Origin: Fodinibacter sp963811825
GTDB lineage: Bacteria > Actinomycetota > Actinomycetes > Actinomycetales > Dermatophilaceae
Length of the DNA stretch: 64,000 nt
Assembly: GCA_963811825.1 (NCBI GenBank)
Contig: CAWESS010000022.1
Span: 248,001-312,000 of the forward strand
Reading direction: 5' to 3'
Under the pieces are notes generated by a model. That model worked only from the letters and a program-made list of their open reading frames with translations, was not told where the DNA came from and made no database searches. Shown piece after piece: positions 35,420 through 45,238 of the stretch. Each line of letters starts with the position of its first letter. The first letter of the stretch is position 1. Position numbers and translations under genes: made by a program.

Positions 35420-36072
35420 GGCTGGTTCCCCCCGGGGAGCGTGGTGCTCAGGCTGAATGACGTGGCTGTCGCGACGGCGTGCGGCACCACGTCGGATGCC
35501 GTGGCGTACTCGGGCCGCAGCCGGCGCCGGGCGATCATCGTCTCGACGTGGTCGAGCCAGCGCGCCTCGCCCTCCGCGGCGAAGATGAGGTTCTCGAGGA
35601 CGAGGAGCCAGGCGAGCGGGTCCTCGCTGGCCCCGGAGCGCTCGGCAGCCCCCTCAGTGCTGCCGAGTGCCTCGCGCTTCAGGCGGGTGAGGTCGCTGAG
35701 GTGGCGCAACGTGGCGGTGCGCTGGGACTGCACGACGGCCGGCACGTCGACGCCCGGTGCCGTCACGGCGAGTGCGAGCTTGATGGTCAGCTCGTCGCGC
35801 GGGGTGTTCGTGCGGTCCACGGGCGTGGTCCACCAGGCGTCGAGGGCTCGGCGACCCTCCGGGGTGAGGCGGTACGCGATGCGCCCCTCGGCATCCGGCT
35901 CGCCCACCTGCTCGACGAGTCCGTCGCGCACGAGGCGGTCGAGTGTCGTGTAGACCTGCCCGACGTTGAGCGGCCAGGTGCCGCCGGTGCGCCCCTCGAA
36001 CTCGCTGCGCAGCTGGGCACCGTACTTCTCGCCCTCGGCGAGCAGCGCCATGAGCCCTGACCTGACCGACAT
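35416..36072 (-). CDS. PadR-family transcriptional regulator
   Basis: A 218-residue PadR regulator with an N-terminal winged helix (SVRSGLMALLAEGEKYGAQL then NVGQVYTTLDRLVRDGLVEQ) and a long C-terminal helical dimerisation domain (Vir_act_alpha_C-like). The ATG at 36072 gives the standard MSVRSGLMALL beginning. It is first in an operon with the ABC ATPase and permease. A 19-base-arm inverted repeat starts 19 bases before its ATG and is the probable self-operator, with inducer release on ligand binding as known for the family. Confidence 0.93.
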   Translation of the reverse strand: MSVRSGLMALLAEGEKYGAQLRSEFEGRTGGTWPLNVGQVYTTLDRLVRDGLVEQVGEPDAEGRIAYRLTPEGRRALDAWWTTPVDRTNTPRDELTIKLALAVTAPGVDVPAVVQSQRTATLRHLSDLTRLKREALGSTEGAAERSGASEDPLAWLLVLENLIFAAEGEARWLDHVETMIARRRLRPEYATASDVVPHAVATATSFSLSTTLPGGNQP

Positions 36073-36091
36073 CGTCCACCCCTCTGAGCAC

Positions 36092-36141
36092 GTAATACCC
36101 GGTATGCATCCTTGCGGTAGGAGATGTATACCGAGTATTAC
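36092..36141. promoter_or_regulatory. PadR operator, long inverted repeat
   Basis: GTAATACCCGGTATGCATC (36092-36110) and GATGTATACCGAGTATTAC (36123-36141) are inverted arms with two mismatches around a 12-base spacer. They contain the PadR-like ATGTAT/ATACCG cores and lie just upstream of padR on the minus strand. Confidence 0.7.
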
Positions 36142-36176
36142 CCTGCCGTCGCAAGTGCGCTGGGGCGCGGGACTGC

Positions 36177-36539
36177 TCAGTTGGCGAGGACCGTGGCGGC
36201 CAGGGCGAGTGCCGCGGGGACCGTCTGCACGAAGAGGATCTTCCGGCTCGCCGTCAGTGCCCCGAAGATCCCGGCGACGATGACGCACCCGAGCGTGAAC
36301 ACCGCGAACGCGAACCGGTGCTCCTGCGGCCCGACCATCGCGAGCAGCAGCCCGACGACGAGGAACCCGTTGTACAGGCCCTGGTTCGCGGCCAGCACCT
36401 TGGTCTGGGCCGCCAGCTCACGACTCGTACCGAAGGCGGCCCGGCCGCGCGGGGTGTCCCACCACGCCATCTCGAGGATGACGATGTAGACGTGGATCAG
36501 GGCGACGAGGCCCGTGAGGACCAGCGCGACGGTGCTCAT
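36177..36539 (-). CDS. DUF1304 membrane protein
   Basis: A 120-residue four-helix protein of the DUF1304 family. The family pattern HVYIVILEMAWWDTPRGRAAFG is followed by NQGLYNGFL and FGALTASRKILFVQTVPA. Function is unknown. It lies 35 bases ahead of the PadR operator on the same strand, after a hairpin that ends the quinone reductase transcript, so it may have its own promoter. Confidence 0.9.
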   Translation of the reverse strand: MSTVALVLTGLVALIHVYIVILEMAWWDTPRGRAAFGTSRELAAQTKVLAANQGLYNGFLVVGLLLAMVGPQEHRFAFAVFTLGCVIVAGIFGALTASRKILFVQTVPAALALAATVLAN

Positions 36540-36571
36540 GCCCGATGTCTACCGCATCCGCGGGCCGGGCA

Positions 36572-36637
36572 CGGTCGAGAGGAGGCAACACGCAGGGCCA
36601 GGACGCGGCATCCGTGCGTGTTGCCTCCTCTCGACCG
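36572..36637 (-). terminator. 22-bp hairpin after quinone reductase gene
   Basis: CGGTCGAGAGGAGGCAACAC + GC (36572-36593) pairs perfectly with 36616-36637. The loop of 22 bases includes a GGCATCC copy. It lies 36 bases beyond the stop of the minus-strand quinone reductase gene. There is no U-tract. Confidence 0.6.
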
Positions 36638-36672
36638 AGGCCATGGCTCGCAGGTGGCTGCCGAGTGCCTCG

Positions 36673-37650
36673 TCAGGGCGTGAGCAGGATCTTGCCGATG
36701 TGGCCACTTGCCTCGAGCTCGCGGTGCGCGTCGGCCGCCGCGGAGAGCGGATGCCGTGACATCACCACTGGTCGCACCTCACCAGCCTCGATGAGTGGCC
36801 AGACGTGTTCACGGACGGCGGCCACGATCGTCGCCTTCTCGGCCGCGGGCCGAGCGCGCAGCGACGTCGCGATGACCGCAGCCCGCTTGCGCAGCAACAT
36901 CGAGATGTCGAGCTCGGCGCGGGTACCGCCCATCATCCCGATGATGACGAGGCGACCGTTCGGGGCGAGCACCGACACGTTGCGCGCGAGGTACTTGGCC
37001 CCCATGTTGTCGAGCACGACGTCCGCGCCGACCCCGTCGGTCGCTGCATGCACCCGCTCGACGAAGTCCTCGTCGCGGTAGTTCACCAGCACCTCGGCGC
37101 CCAGCTCGGCACACGCCGCGAGCTTCTCCGCCGACCCGGCCGTCACCGCCACCACCGCCCCGATCGCACGCCCGAGCTGGATCGCCATGGTCCCGATGCC
37201 GGACGACCCGCCGTGCACGAGCAGGGTCTCGCCGGGCTGGAGGTTGGCCGTGAGGAAGACGTTGGACCACACCGTGCACGCGACCTCCGGCAGGGCCGCC
37301 GCGTCGACGAGGGAGACCCCGGTGGGCACCGGCAACAGCTGCTCGGCGGGCACGCGGACCAGCTCGGCATAGCCTCCGCCCGACAACAGCGCGCACACCT
37401 CGTCACCGACCGACCAGCCGGTGACGCCGTCGCCGAGTGACTCGATCGTTCCGCTCGCCTCGAGCCCCGGTACCTCGGACTCACCCGGCGGTGGTGCATA
37501 CCCGCCCTGTCGCTGCAGCACGTCGGCCCGGTTGACCCCGGCCGCCGCGACGCGCACGAGCACCTCGCCTGCCCTGGGCTGCGGGTTCTCGACGTCGGTG
37601 AGGACGAGGGCGTCGGGCCCTCCGAACTCCGGGATGGTGATGGCCTTCAT
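36673..37650 (-). CDS. qor: NAD(P)H-quinone oxidoreductase (zinc-less MDR/QOR family)
   Basis: A 325-residue medium-chain dehydrogenase/reductase of the quinone oxidoreductase group. It begins MKAITIPEFGGPDALVLTDV, with AAGVNRADVLQRQGGY typical of PIG3/QOR. The cofactor motif is VHGGSSGIGTMAIQLGRAIG near 140-160, and NYRDEDF follows. No zinc-binding Cys set is present. It would reduce quinones with NADPH. A TACGGT -10 lies 6 bases before the ATG, so the mRNA is probably leaderless. Confidence 0.94.
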   Translation of the reverse strand: MKAITIPEFGGPDALVLTDVENPQPRAGEVLVRVAAAGVNRADVLQRQGGYAPPPGESEVPGLEASGTIESLGDGVTGWSVGDEVCALLSGGGYAELVRVPAEQLLPVPTGVSLVDAAALPEVACTVWSNVFLTANLQPGETLLVHGGSSGIGTMAIQLGRAIGAVVAVTAGSAEKLAACAELGAEVLVNYRDEDFVERVHAATDGVGADVVLDNMGAKYLARNVSVLAPNGRLVIIGMMGGTRAELDISMLLRKRAAVIATSLRARPAAEKATIVAAVREHVWPLIEAGEVRPVVMSRHPLSAAADAHRELEASGHIGKILLTP

Positions 37651-37656
37651 CCCCCC

Positions 37657-37662
37657 ACCGTA
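37657..37662 (-). promoter_or_regulatory. -10 hexamer of leaderless promoter (TACGGT)
   Basis: TACGGT on the minus strand ends 6 bases before the ATG at 37650. Confidence 0.55.
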
Positions 37663-37693
37663 TGCCGGGCGCGCCTCGGCCGAGCCCAACGAC

Positions 37694-39286
37694 CTACGCC
37701 CCGCTTCGGGCCTCTCGCCGCGCAGCCCTCATGATCGTGGGGAAGCCGGCGGCGCCGATCACCGCCCCGGCCGCGAAGGCGCCGCCCAGCATCGCACCGG
37801 CCACGCCCGGGGAGCAGGCGTCCGACCCGGCGATGTACAGCCCCTTGATCTCGGTCGTGGCCGGCACCAGGCGGTCCCTGATCCGCTGCGGGGTCGCCGC
37901 GAGCCCGTAGATGCCGCCCTCGTGGTGCCCCGTGAACCCCTCGACGGTGAGCGGCGTGGAGAGCTCGGAGAACACGACCAGGTCGCGAAAGCCCGGGTGG
38001 TGGCGCTCGACGAGGTCGAGCAGCCCTTCGGAGATCCGGCTCTTGAGGGCCTCGTATGCCGGCCCGCGGCGCTTCCACGCCTCGTCACGCCACTCCTCGA
38101 AGGCGCCGTACTCGACGAAGGCGATGACCTCGGCGGTGTGGCGCTGCGCCTGTGCGTCCTTCAGGGAGGGGAAGGACAGGTAGGCCCCCGGCGGGTGGCC
38201 CAGAAGGACCTCGCCCCACCGTTCGCGGGTGCGGTCGTGGTCGTAGGAGTCGAAGTACCAGTGGTTGCAGCCGGTGAAACCCAGCGTGGCAGGCGAGTCG
38301 CGAAGCCCGAGGTAGAGCGTGACGGTCGAGATCGACGGTTCGGCGCTCGCGACCGCCGCGGCCAGCCCGGGAGCCGAGCCGGGCGGAAGGAGGCGGGTCG
38401 CGGTCGTGTGTGCACCGGCATCCGAGATGACGACCGGCGCGCGGAAGGTGGCGTGGCGGGGCCCGCGGCCCTTCTTGTAGCTGACCGACACCCCGACCGC
38501 GCGACCGTCCTGCACGAGGATCTCCTCGACCGTGTGGTCGACGAGGCACGCGCCTCCGCGGGACTCGATGACCTCCTTCGCCCCGTCGGCGATCGTCCTC
38601 GAGCTGCCGACCGGGTACCAGCCGCCGTGCAGGTAGTGCTGAACGACGAGGGCGTGCATGGAGAAGGCGCTGCGCGATGGCGGGAGCCCGTAGTCACCCC
38701 ACTGCGAGGACAGGACGGCGCGCAGCCGGGGGTCGGTGAAGTGGTGGTCGAGGTAGTCCTTCGTGGTCGTCAGCGACAGGCGGCGGTCGCGCAGCCCGGC
38801 CACGCCCATCCCCGCGCGCAGCAGGGCGGGGGCCGACCAGCGGTAGGTCTCGCGCCCGTACCAGGTCGAGGCGCGCCGCACGTCGCTGAAGTAGCGCGCG
38901 ATGCCGGCGGCCTCGTGGGGGAAGGTCGCGACGAGGGATGCCGCGTACTCACGAGGGTCGCTCGGCACCTCGAAGGTGAGGTCCGGGTAGTGGAACACCT
39001 CGAGCACGTGCGGCATCTGCTGCCACTTCAGGCCGCCGCCGGTCACCAGGTCGAAGAGCCCTCGCAGCGTGCTGCCCTGCCGCAGCCCGCCCAGGTAGTG
39101 GATCCCGACGTCCCAGTGGAACCCCTTGCGCTGGAAGGTGTGCGTGAACCCGCCCAGCTTGAAGTGCGACTCCAGCACCAGGACCCGACGGCCCTCCAGC
39201 CGCGCCAGCAGGCCACCTGCCGCCAGGCCACCGATTCCCGAACCGATGACGATGACGTCGTAGTCGCCCTCGCTCGCCTGGTCCAT
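37694..39286 (-). CDS. NAD(P)/FAD-dependent oxidoreductase (phytoene desaturase / retinol saturase-like)
   Basis: A 530-residue flavoprotein of the CrtI/retinol-saturase group. The FAD motif VIVIGSGIGGLAAGGLLARL is near residues 11-30, followed by ESHFKLGGFTHTF and DVGIHYLGG, which are typical of retinol saturases. C-terminal GLYIAGSDACSPGVAGAMLG is the second FAD contact. It stands next to a PhoX gene rather than carotenoid genes, so a polyene substrate cannot be assigned. The ATG at 39286 gives the standard short acidic N-terminus. Confidence 0.9.
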   Translation of the reverse strand: MDQASEGDYDVIVIGSGIGGLAAGGLLARLEGRRVLVLESHFKLGGFTHTFQRKGFHWDVGIHYLGGLRQGSTLRGLFDLVTGGGLKWQQMPHVLEVFHYPDLTFEVPSDPREYAASLVATFPHEAAGIARYFSDVRRASTWYGRETYRWSAPALLRAGMGVAGLRDRRLSLTTTKDYLDHHFTDPRLRAVLSSQWGDYGLPPSRSAFSMHALVVQHYLHGGWYPVGSSRTIADGAKEVIESRGGACLVDHTVEEILVQDGRAVGVSVSYKKGRGPRHATFRAPVVISDAGAHTTATRLLPPGSAPGLAAAVASAEPSISTVTLYLGLRDSPATLGFTGCNHWYFDSYDHDRTRERWGEVLLGHPPGAYLSFPSLKDAQAQRHTAEVIAFVEYGAFEEWRDEAWKRRGPAYEALKSRISEGLLDLVERHHPGFRDLVVFSELSTPLTVEGFTGHHEGGIYGLAATPQRIRDRLVPATTEIKGLYIAGSDACSPGVAGAMLGGAFAAGAVIGAAGFPTIMRAARREARSGA

Positions 39287-39500
39287 GGGTGCGCTCCGCT
39301 CAGCCGTGACGTACTCGCAGCGTAGCGAGCGGGCGCGCGCGGTCGAGGACTCAGCCGAGACAGAAGGCGTACAGCTTGTTGTTCGGGTGGTTGAGCCGGG
39401 CCGCCGGCCGCCACTTTCGTCCGACACGGACCTCACCACGGGCCGGGGCGCGGATCTACGGTGGGTCGGGTCCGGCCACCAACCACCCAAGGAGCCAGCG

Positions 39501-40970
39501 ATGTCCATCGAACGCCGCACCGTCCTCACGGGAACCGCCGCCATCGCGGGGGGAGCCGTCCTCGGAGGACCGTTCCAAGGCCTCGTCGCCGCGCAGGCGA
39601 GCGCCCCCGGTGCCCCTGTCGGCGCCCTCGGCGCTCCCGCGTTCCGCGGCCTGCGAGCCATCCCCGACCTGCGCGACGGGACTGTCCGGCTGCACCTGCC
39701 CGAGGGCTTCACCTACCGCTCGTTCCACGACACGACGACGGCGATCACCCTCGACGACGGCACGAACCTGCCCGGTCGCCACGACGGGATGGCCGCCTTC
39801 GCCGGCGACGACGGCCGCGTCACCCTCGTGCGCAACCACGAGGTGAACGGCAGCGGCACGGCCTTCGGCCCGATCGGCGACCACACCTACGACCCGAAGG
39901 CCCTCGGTGGCTGCACCGTCATCGACACCAGCCTGACCGGCGAGGTCGAGGAGGCCTGGACCGGGATCAACGGCACGATGATGAACTGCTCCGGCGGCCC
40001 GATGCCGTGGGGTGCGTGGATCACCTGCGAGGAGACCGTCAACGGCCCCGACGTCGCCCCCGACTTCACCGGCGCCCCGAACACCGCGCTGACCAAGCCG
40101 CACGGGTTCATCTTCGAGGTGCCGACCACCGGTCGGTCCGACGGTGAGCCGGTCACCAAGGCGGGGCGGTTCGCCCACGAGTCGGTCGCCTTCGACCCGC
40201 GCGGCGGCAGCCTCTACCTCACCGAGGACAACTTCGGCTTCCCCTCGGGCTTCTACCGGTACACGCCGGAGACCTCGCCCATGGATGCCGGCCACCTCGC
40301 CAACGACGGCCGTCTCCAGATGCTCAAGGTCAGGGGCGTCGACCAGGCCCACCTCGAGGCACACCAGGCCAAGGGAGCCCGCTACCGGGTGGAGTGGGTC
40401 GACATCGACGACCCGGACCCGACCTTCCCGTACACCCCGGGGCAGCTCGCGCCGACAGCCAACGACGCCGCCCTCGTGTACGTCGGCGACCAGGGTCGCG
40501 ACCGGGGGGCGGCCGGCTTCTCCCGCCTCGAGGGCGCCATCTTCGACAACGGCGTCGTCTACTTCACCTCGACCCAGGGCGGCGGCGCCGCGATGCAGGG
40601 GCCGAACACCAGCACGGGCTACGGCACCGGCTCCGGCCAGGTCTGGGGCTACGACACCCGCTCCGAGACCCTCTTCCTCGTCTACCAGTCGCCCTCGAGA
40701 GCGGTGCTCGACTTCCCCGACAACATCACGGTCAGCCGCCGCGGCACGCTCATCCTGTGCGAGGACAACACCGAGGACAACTACGTGCGCGGCCTCTCGC
40801 GCGGCGGCCAGCTGTGGGACATCGCCCTCAACCGCCTCGCCGGGCGCACCGGTGACGAGTTCGCCGGGTCGACCTTCAGCCCGGACGGGCACACGCTCTT
40901 CGTCAACATCCAGGCCAGTCGCGGCATGACGTTCGCGATCTGGGGGCCCTGGGAGCGGATCGGCGTCTGA
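39501..40970 (+). CDS. phoX: PhoX-family (DUF839) phosphatase, Tat-exported
   Basis: A 489-residue DUF839 protein. The N-terminus ERRTVLTG then TAAIAGGAVLGG is a twin-arginine signal with a lipobox-free cleavage region near ALA-AQA. Core motifs are RNHEVNGSG, GGCTVIDT, NCSGGPMPWGAWITCEE, HGFIFEVP, RFAHESVAFDP, YLTEDNFGF and CEDNTEDNYVRG, which build the beta-propeller and Ca/Fe site of PhoX alkaline phosphatases. It would release phosphate from organic esters outside the cell. AAGGAG precedes the ATG by 7-12 bases. Confidence 0.93.
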   Translation: MSIERRTVLTGTAAIAGGAVLGGPFQGLVAAQASAPGAPVGALGAPAFRGLRAIPDLRDGTVRLHLPEGFTYRSFHDTTTAITLDDGTNLPGRHDGMAAFAGDDGRVTLVRNHEVNGSGTAFGPIGDHTYDPKALGGCTVIDTSLTGEVEEAWTGINGTMMNCSGGPMPWGAWITCEETVNGPDVAPDFTGAPNTALTKPHGFIFEVPTTGRSDGEPVTKAGRFAHESVAFDPRGGSLYLTEDNFGFPSGFYRYTPETSPMDAGHLANDGRLQMLKVRGVDQAHLEAHQAKGARYRVEWVDIDDPDPTFPYTPGQLAPTANDAALVYVGDQGRDRGAAGFSRLEGAIFDNGVVYFTSTQGGGAAMQGPNTSTGYGTGSGQVWGYDTRSETLFLVYQSPSRAVLDFPDNITVSRRGTLILCEDNTEDNYVRGLSRGGQLWDIALNRLAGRTGDEFAGSTFSPDGHTLFVNIQASRGMTFAIWGPWERIGV

Positions 40971-41007
40971 ACCCGGGCGCACGGCATCCGCACCCGTCCT
41001 CGACCGC

Positions 41008-41772
41008 TCAGGGCACCGGCCGACCCAGCCGGGCGCTGAGCGCGCTCGCGGCCCGCACGACCGCCGTCACGAGGCCGGCCGCCGTGGCCTCGTCGACGTC
41101 CGCCTGCGGGTAGGTCACTGCGACCCCCGCCACGGGGTAGTCGTTGTGGTCGAGCACGGCCACGGCGACCGACCCCAGCCCGGGTGTCACGAGGCCGTCC
41201 TCGACGGCATGGCCGCGTTGCCGCACGGCTTGCAGCTCGGCCCGAAGTCGCATCGTGGATGCCGGCCCGCGCCCGTCGCGCTGGACGAGCGTCGCGCGGT
41301 CGGGGAACAGGGCCCGCACCTGCGCGGCGGGCAGGGCGGCGAGCATCGCCAGACCGGATGCCGTGAGCACCGCCGGGAGCCGAACCCCCACGTCGGTGAC
41401 GAGGAGGGGTCTGCCGGTGGCGCGTTGCTCGATGACGTAGAGCACGTCCCGCCCGTGCAGCACCGCGAGGTGGGCGTTGTGCCCGGTCTGGTCGACGAGC
41501 CGGTCCATGACCCCGCGAGCCATGCGTTCGAGAGGGGCCTGACGCTGGTAGGCCGAGCCCAGCTCGTAGGCCGCGAGCCCGAGCCCGTAGCGCCGTTCCT
41601 CGGGCAGGTGACGGACGTACCCGCGATCCACGAGCACCGCCAGCAGGTGGTAGACGGTGGAGCGGGGGAGCCCGAGGTCACGGGCGAGGGCGGCGGCCGG
41701 CACGGGCTCGCCGCGGCGGGCCATGAGCCCGAGCACGTCGAGGGCCTGGCCGGCGGCAGGTGCGTTGGCCAC
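41008..41772 (-). CDS. IclR-family transcriptional regulator
   Basis: A 254-residue IclR regulator. The winged helix is PAAALARDLGLPRSTVYHLL with AVLVDRGYV. The effector domain has GHNAHLAVLHGRDVLYVIEQ, LTASGLAMLA and GYAVEDGLV-like GHAVEDGLVTPGLGSVAVAV. The GTG at 41772 is one base past the TGA of the response regulator gene, so it is translated from the same mRNA as the two-component system. That links all three regulators to the divergent tct genes. Confidence 0.92.
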   Translation of the reverse strand: MANAPAAGQALDVLGLMARRGEPVPAAALARDLGLPRSTVYHLLAVLVDRGYVRHLPEERRYGLGLAAYELGSAYQRQAPLERMARGVMDRLVDQTGHNAHLAVLHGRDVLYVIEQRATGRPLLVTDVGVRLPAVLTASGLAMLAALPAAQVRALFPDRATLVQRDGRGPASTMRLRAELQAVRQRGHAVEDGLVTPGLGSVAVAVLDHNDYPVAGVAVTYPQADVDEATAAGLVTAVVRAASALSARLGRPVP

Positions 41773-41773
41773 C

Positions 41774-42448
41774 TCAGGCCACCCACCGGTAGCGGCGCTC
41801 TGGTCGACCGGTCGACCCGTAGCGCAGCCGCACGTCGGCCTGACCGACGGAGACGAAGTACTCGAGGTAGCGCCGGGCGCTGACGCGTGAGAGGCCGACG
41901 AGGTCGGCAACTTCGGTGGCGGACAGCGTCTCCGGCGCGGTGGTGAGGGCGCCCTCGACGAGCCGGGCCGTCTCGGCACTCATGCCCTTGGGCAGGGCGA
42001 CGGCCCCCGCAGCACTGGCCGCGCGCACGAACACGCGGTCGACGTCCTCCTGCCCGTGCACCTCGGTGCGGTCGAGCAGCTTGCGCTGGGCGGCGTACCG
42101 GACGAGGCGCTCCTGGAGGTCGGGAAAACCGAAGGGCTTGAGGAGGTAGTCGGCGACGCCGAGGCGCACGGCGGCCCGCACGGCATCCCCCTCCTTGGCG
42201 GCGGTGATGACGATGGCGTCGCACGGCTGCTCGCCCTGGTGGATGTCGGCCAGCAGGTCGAGGCCGAACCGGTCGGGGAGGTAGAGGTCGAGGAGGAGGA
42301 GGTCGGGGCGAAGGCGAGCCACGGCATCCGCCGCCTCCGTGCCGGTGTGCGCGACACCGACGACCTCGAAGCCGGGCACCCGCTCGACGAAACCCACGTG
42401 GATCCGAGCCACCATGAAGTCGTCGTCGACGACGAGCACCCTGATCAT
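41774..42448 (-). CDS. CitB/DpiA-type response regulator
   Basis: A 224-residue response regulator. The receiver has VVDDDFMVARIHVGFVERVP, the phosphoacceptor in LLLLDLYLPDRFG, Thr/Ser in ITAAKEGD and Lys in YLLKPF. The C-terminal domain has LSATEVADLVGLSRVSARRYLEYF, the helix-turn-helix seen in CitB, DcuR and DpiA. The ATG overlaps the kinase stop (ATGA). It probably activates tctCBA in response to a tricarboxylate. Confidence 0.94.
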   Translation of the reverse strand: MIRVLVVDDDFMVARIHVGFVERVPGFEVVGVAHTGTEAADAVARLRPDLLLLDLYLPDRFGLDLLADIHQGEQPCDAIVITAAKEGDAVRAAVRLGVADYLLKPFGFPDLQERLVRYAAQRKLLDRTEVHGQEDVDRVFVRAASAAGAVALPKGMSAETARLVEGALTTAPETLSATEVADLVGLSRVSARRYLEYFVSVGQADVRLRYGSTGRPERRYRWVA

Positions 42449-44153
42449 GAGAACGACTCCGCGGCAACCGATTCGGTGATCGTCGACACTCCGAGGCGGG
42501 CAACGAAGGACGTGGCGCCGTCCTCGCGTTCGACGGTGATCTCGCCGCCACGCCGCCGGCAGACGAGCCGGGTCAACGCGAGTCCCACACCGTGCTCCAT
42601 CGGGTCGACCCGTTTCGTCGTGATGCCGTGTTCGAAGATCGAGCTGACGAGCTCGTCCGGGATGCCGGGCCCCGAGTCGGTGACGACGATCTCGACGCTG
42701 CTCTGGTCCTGACGGACCCGCACCCGGACCCACGGTGCGGATGCCGTGCCCCGCGGTGCGTGCTCGAGCGCGTTGTCGACGAGGTTGCCGAGAACGGTCG
42801 CGACGTCGGCCGCGTCGTGGGCCTCGAGGCGTTCGAGCCCGCTCTCGTCGCTGATGACCAGCTCGACCCGGCGCTCGTTGGCGGCCGCGACCTTGGCCAT
42901 GAGCAGGGCCGCGATCGTGGGGTCGCGCACGAGGCTGCTCAGGGTGAGGTCGAGCGCGTGCCGCCGTTCGGTGACGGTGTCGACGTAGCGCACGACCTCG
43001 TCCAGCTCGCCGATCTGGATCAGGCCGCTGATCGTGTGCAGCTGGTTGGCGAACTCGTGGGCCTGCGCGCGCAACACGTGGGACGTCGAGCGGAACGAGC
43101 CGATCTCCTGCTCCAGGTCGGCCAGCGCCGTGCGGTCCCGCATCGTCGTGACGGTACCGAGCACGCGGTCGCCGCTCACCACGCGCATCGTGTTCATGAC
43201 GAGCACCCGACCGCGGCGGATCACCACCTCGTCGCGCGCGGCGGTGACGTGGTCGTCGGGGTCGTGGTCGGCGGTGTCGCGCGTGTTCTCACCGACGAGC
43301 ACCTCGCGCAGCCGCCCCTCGATGCGCAGGTCCTCGATCGAGGTGCCGATGGCGTGCTCGGGGAGGTCGAGCAGCTGCCGGGCCACCTCGTTGACCAGGG
43401 TGATGCGGTGCTGCGGGTCCAGGGCGATGACGCCTTCGGCGATGCCGCGCAGCATCGCCTCGCGGTGCTCGGCGAGCCCGGCGATCTCGCCCGGCTCCAT
43501 CCCGCGGGTCTGCCGCTTGATCCGCCGGGACAGCAGCCAGGACCCGATCGAGTCCGACGAGCAGGGCGATGCCGAGGTAGGTCAGGAGGTACGAGGACGT
43601 GCCCTGCAGGCGCTCCCACGTCGAGGGCACGCGCTCGGCGACCATGACCGAGCCGAGGTGGGCGCCGACGACGTCATCCGACTCGCCGAGCACCGGCACC
43701 TGGGAGACCAGGTGCTCGACCCCGTCGAGCTCGAGGGTTCCCGACCAGCTCGCACCGGCTGCCACGCGCGGGTCCCCGAGCGGCATGGGTGCACCCTCGA
43801 GGGAGGGGTCGGTGGACACCCGCACGTCGAGGTCGGTCTCGGCAAAGCTCACCGACGTCACCGATGTCTGGGTGACGAGGCTCTGGGCGAGGGTCGCGAG
43901 GCCGGTGCGGGTCTCGGGCTCGGCGAGGTTGGACCGAACGAGCGGGTTCCCGGCCACCTGCTCGGCCAGGGCCGGCCACGCGCCGTCCCTCGACCCGCTC
44001 GAACGTCGCCGCGGACTGGGCGAGCGAGACGGCCGCCACGGCCACGAGGACGACCGCGATGATCGCGAGCTGGAGGGCGAACAACTGCCCGGCCAGCGTC
44101 GATCGGGGCCTTCTCCGCCTGACCACTATGAACTCAACCTTCTCTGCCGACAC
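42445..44153 (-). pseudogene. CitA/DpiB-type sensor histidine kinase, interrupted by two frameshifts
   Basis: A sensor kinase of about 570 residues in three frames. The first holds TM1 (QLFALQLAIIAVVLVAVAAV) and ends near 43987. The second holds the extracytoplasmic sensor and TM2 (SYLLTYLGIALLVGL) and ends near 43550. The third, from IGSWLLSRRIKRQTRG on, has a PAS domain, the H-box HEFANQLHTISGLIQIGE, the N-box DNALEHAP, GPGIP and GVGLALTR. All motifs of the citrate/C4-dicarboxylate kinase family are present, so single-base errors are likely. The GTG start at 44153 is uncertain; another GTG lies 24 bases in. Confidence 0.86.
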
Positions 44154-44226
44154 AAGAGCGACAACGGATGCCGCGTACCACCACGATCATGACGTTCGAC
44201 TCTCCCAGACGAAAGCGATCTCAACG

Positions 44227-45238
44227 ATGAGACTCCACCGCATCGCCCTCGGCGCCGCCCTCGCCGCCGCCCTCGCCGTCTCTGGTTGCGGGGCCACCAA
44301 GGAGCAGGACCACCAGCGACTCGTCGGCTCCGGCCGGCAGCGCCGCCCCCGCGACCGGGCTCCAGTACATGGTTCCCAACTCCCCGGGCGGCGGCTACGA
44401 CACGACCGCGCGCGCCGCGGCCCAGGTCATGGAGAAGGAAGGGATCACCGACACGGTGCAGGTCTTCAACCTGCCTGGCGCCGGCGGCACCGTCGGCCTC
44501 CAGCGGGTCGTCAACGAGGAGGGCAACGGCAAGCTGGCCATGCAGATGGGCCTCGGCGTCGTCGGCGCGGCCTACACGCAGAAGACGGAAGCCTCGCTCG
44601 CCGACACCACCCCCATCGCCAAGCTCATCGAGGAGGCCGGCGCGATCGTCGTGCCCAAGGACTCCCCGTACCAGGACATCAACCAGCTGGTCGAGGCGTG
44701 GAAGGCCGACCCCAAGGCACTGGCCGTCGGCGGCGGCTCGTCACCGGGCGGGCCCGACCACCTGCTGCCGATGCAGCTCGCCCAGGCGGTCGGCATCGAC
44801 CCCAAGACCGTGAGCTTCGTGTCCTACGACGGCGGCGGCGAGCTGCTGCCCGCCCTGCTCGGCAACAAGATCGCCTTCGGGGCCAGCGGCTTCGGCGAGT
44901 TCCTCGACCAGGTCGAGGCCGGTGACGTGCGCGTGCTCGCCGTGACCAGCGCCGAGCGCGTCGACGCCCTCAAGGACGTGCCCACGCTCAAGGAGAGCGG
45001 CATCGACCTGGAGTTCACCAACTGGCGCGGTGTCGTCGCCCCTCCCGGTATCTCGGAGGAGGACAAGGCCGTCTGGATCGACGCCTTCACGGCCATGCAC
45101 GCCTCCGACGCGTGGAAGGCCGAGCTCGAGAAGCGCGGCTGGGTCGACGCCTTCTCCACCGGCGACGAGTTCGGGACGTTCCTCAAGGAGCAGGACACCG
45201 AGGTCGCCGAGCTCCTGAAGACGCTCGGCCTGGCATGA
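44227..45238 (+). pseudogene. tctC: Tripartite tricarboxylate transporter substrate-binding protein TctC, one frameshift
   Basis: A periplasmic-type binding lipoprotein of about 335 residues. Frame one gives the lipoprotein signal MRLHRIALGAALAAALAVSG + C, then GATKEQ. After a shift near 44311, the next frame reads TTSDSSAPAGSAAP, ATGLQYMVPNSPGGGYDTTA and the rest of the Bug/TctC domain (NLPGAGGTVGLQRV, GGGSSPGGPDHL, FASGFGEFL-like GASGFGEFL). The domain itself is complete. It would deliver citrate or a similar acid to TctB/TctA. The ATG lies 73 bases from the divergent kinase start, so the operator for the response regulator should be there. Confidence 0.88.

Noticed and set aside
37694..40970. 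Carotenoid or retinoid gene cluster
   Set aside because: The saturase-like flavoprotein stands alone beside PhoX, with no phytoene synthase, cyclase or prenyltransferase gene.
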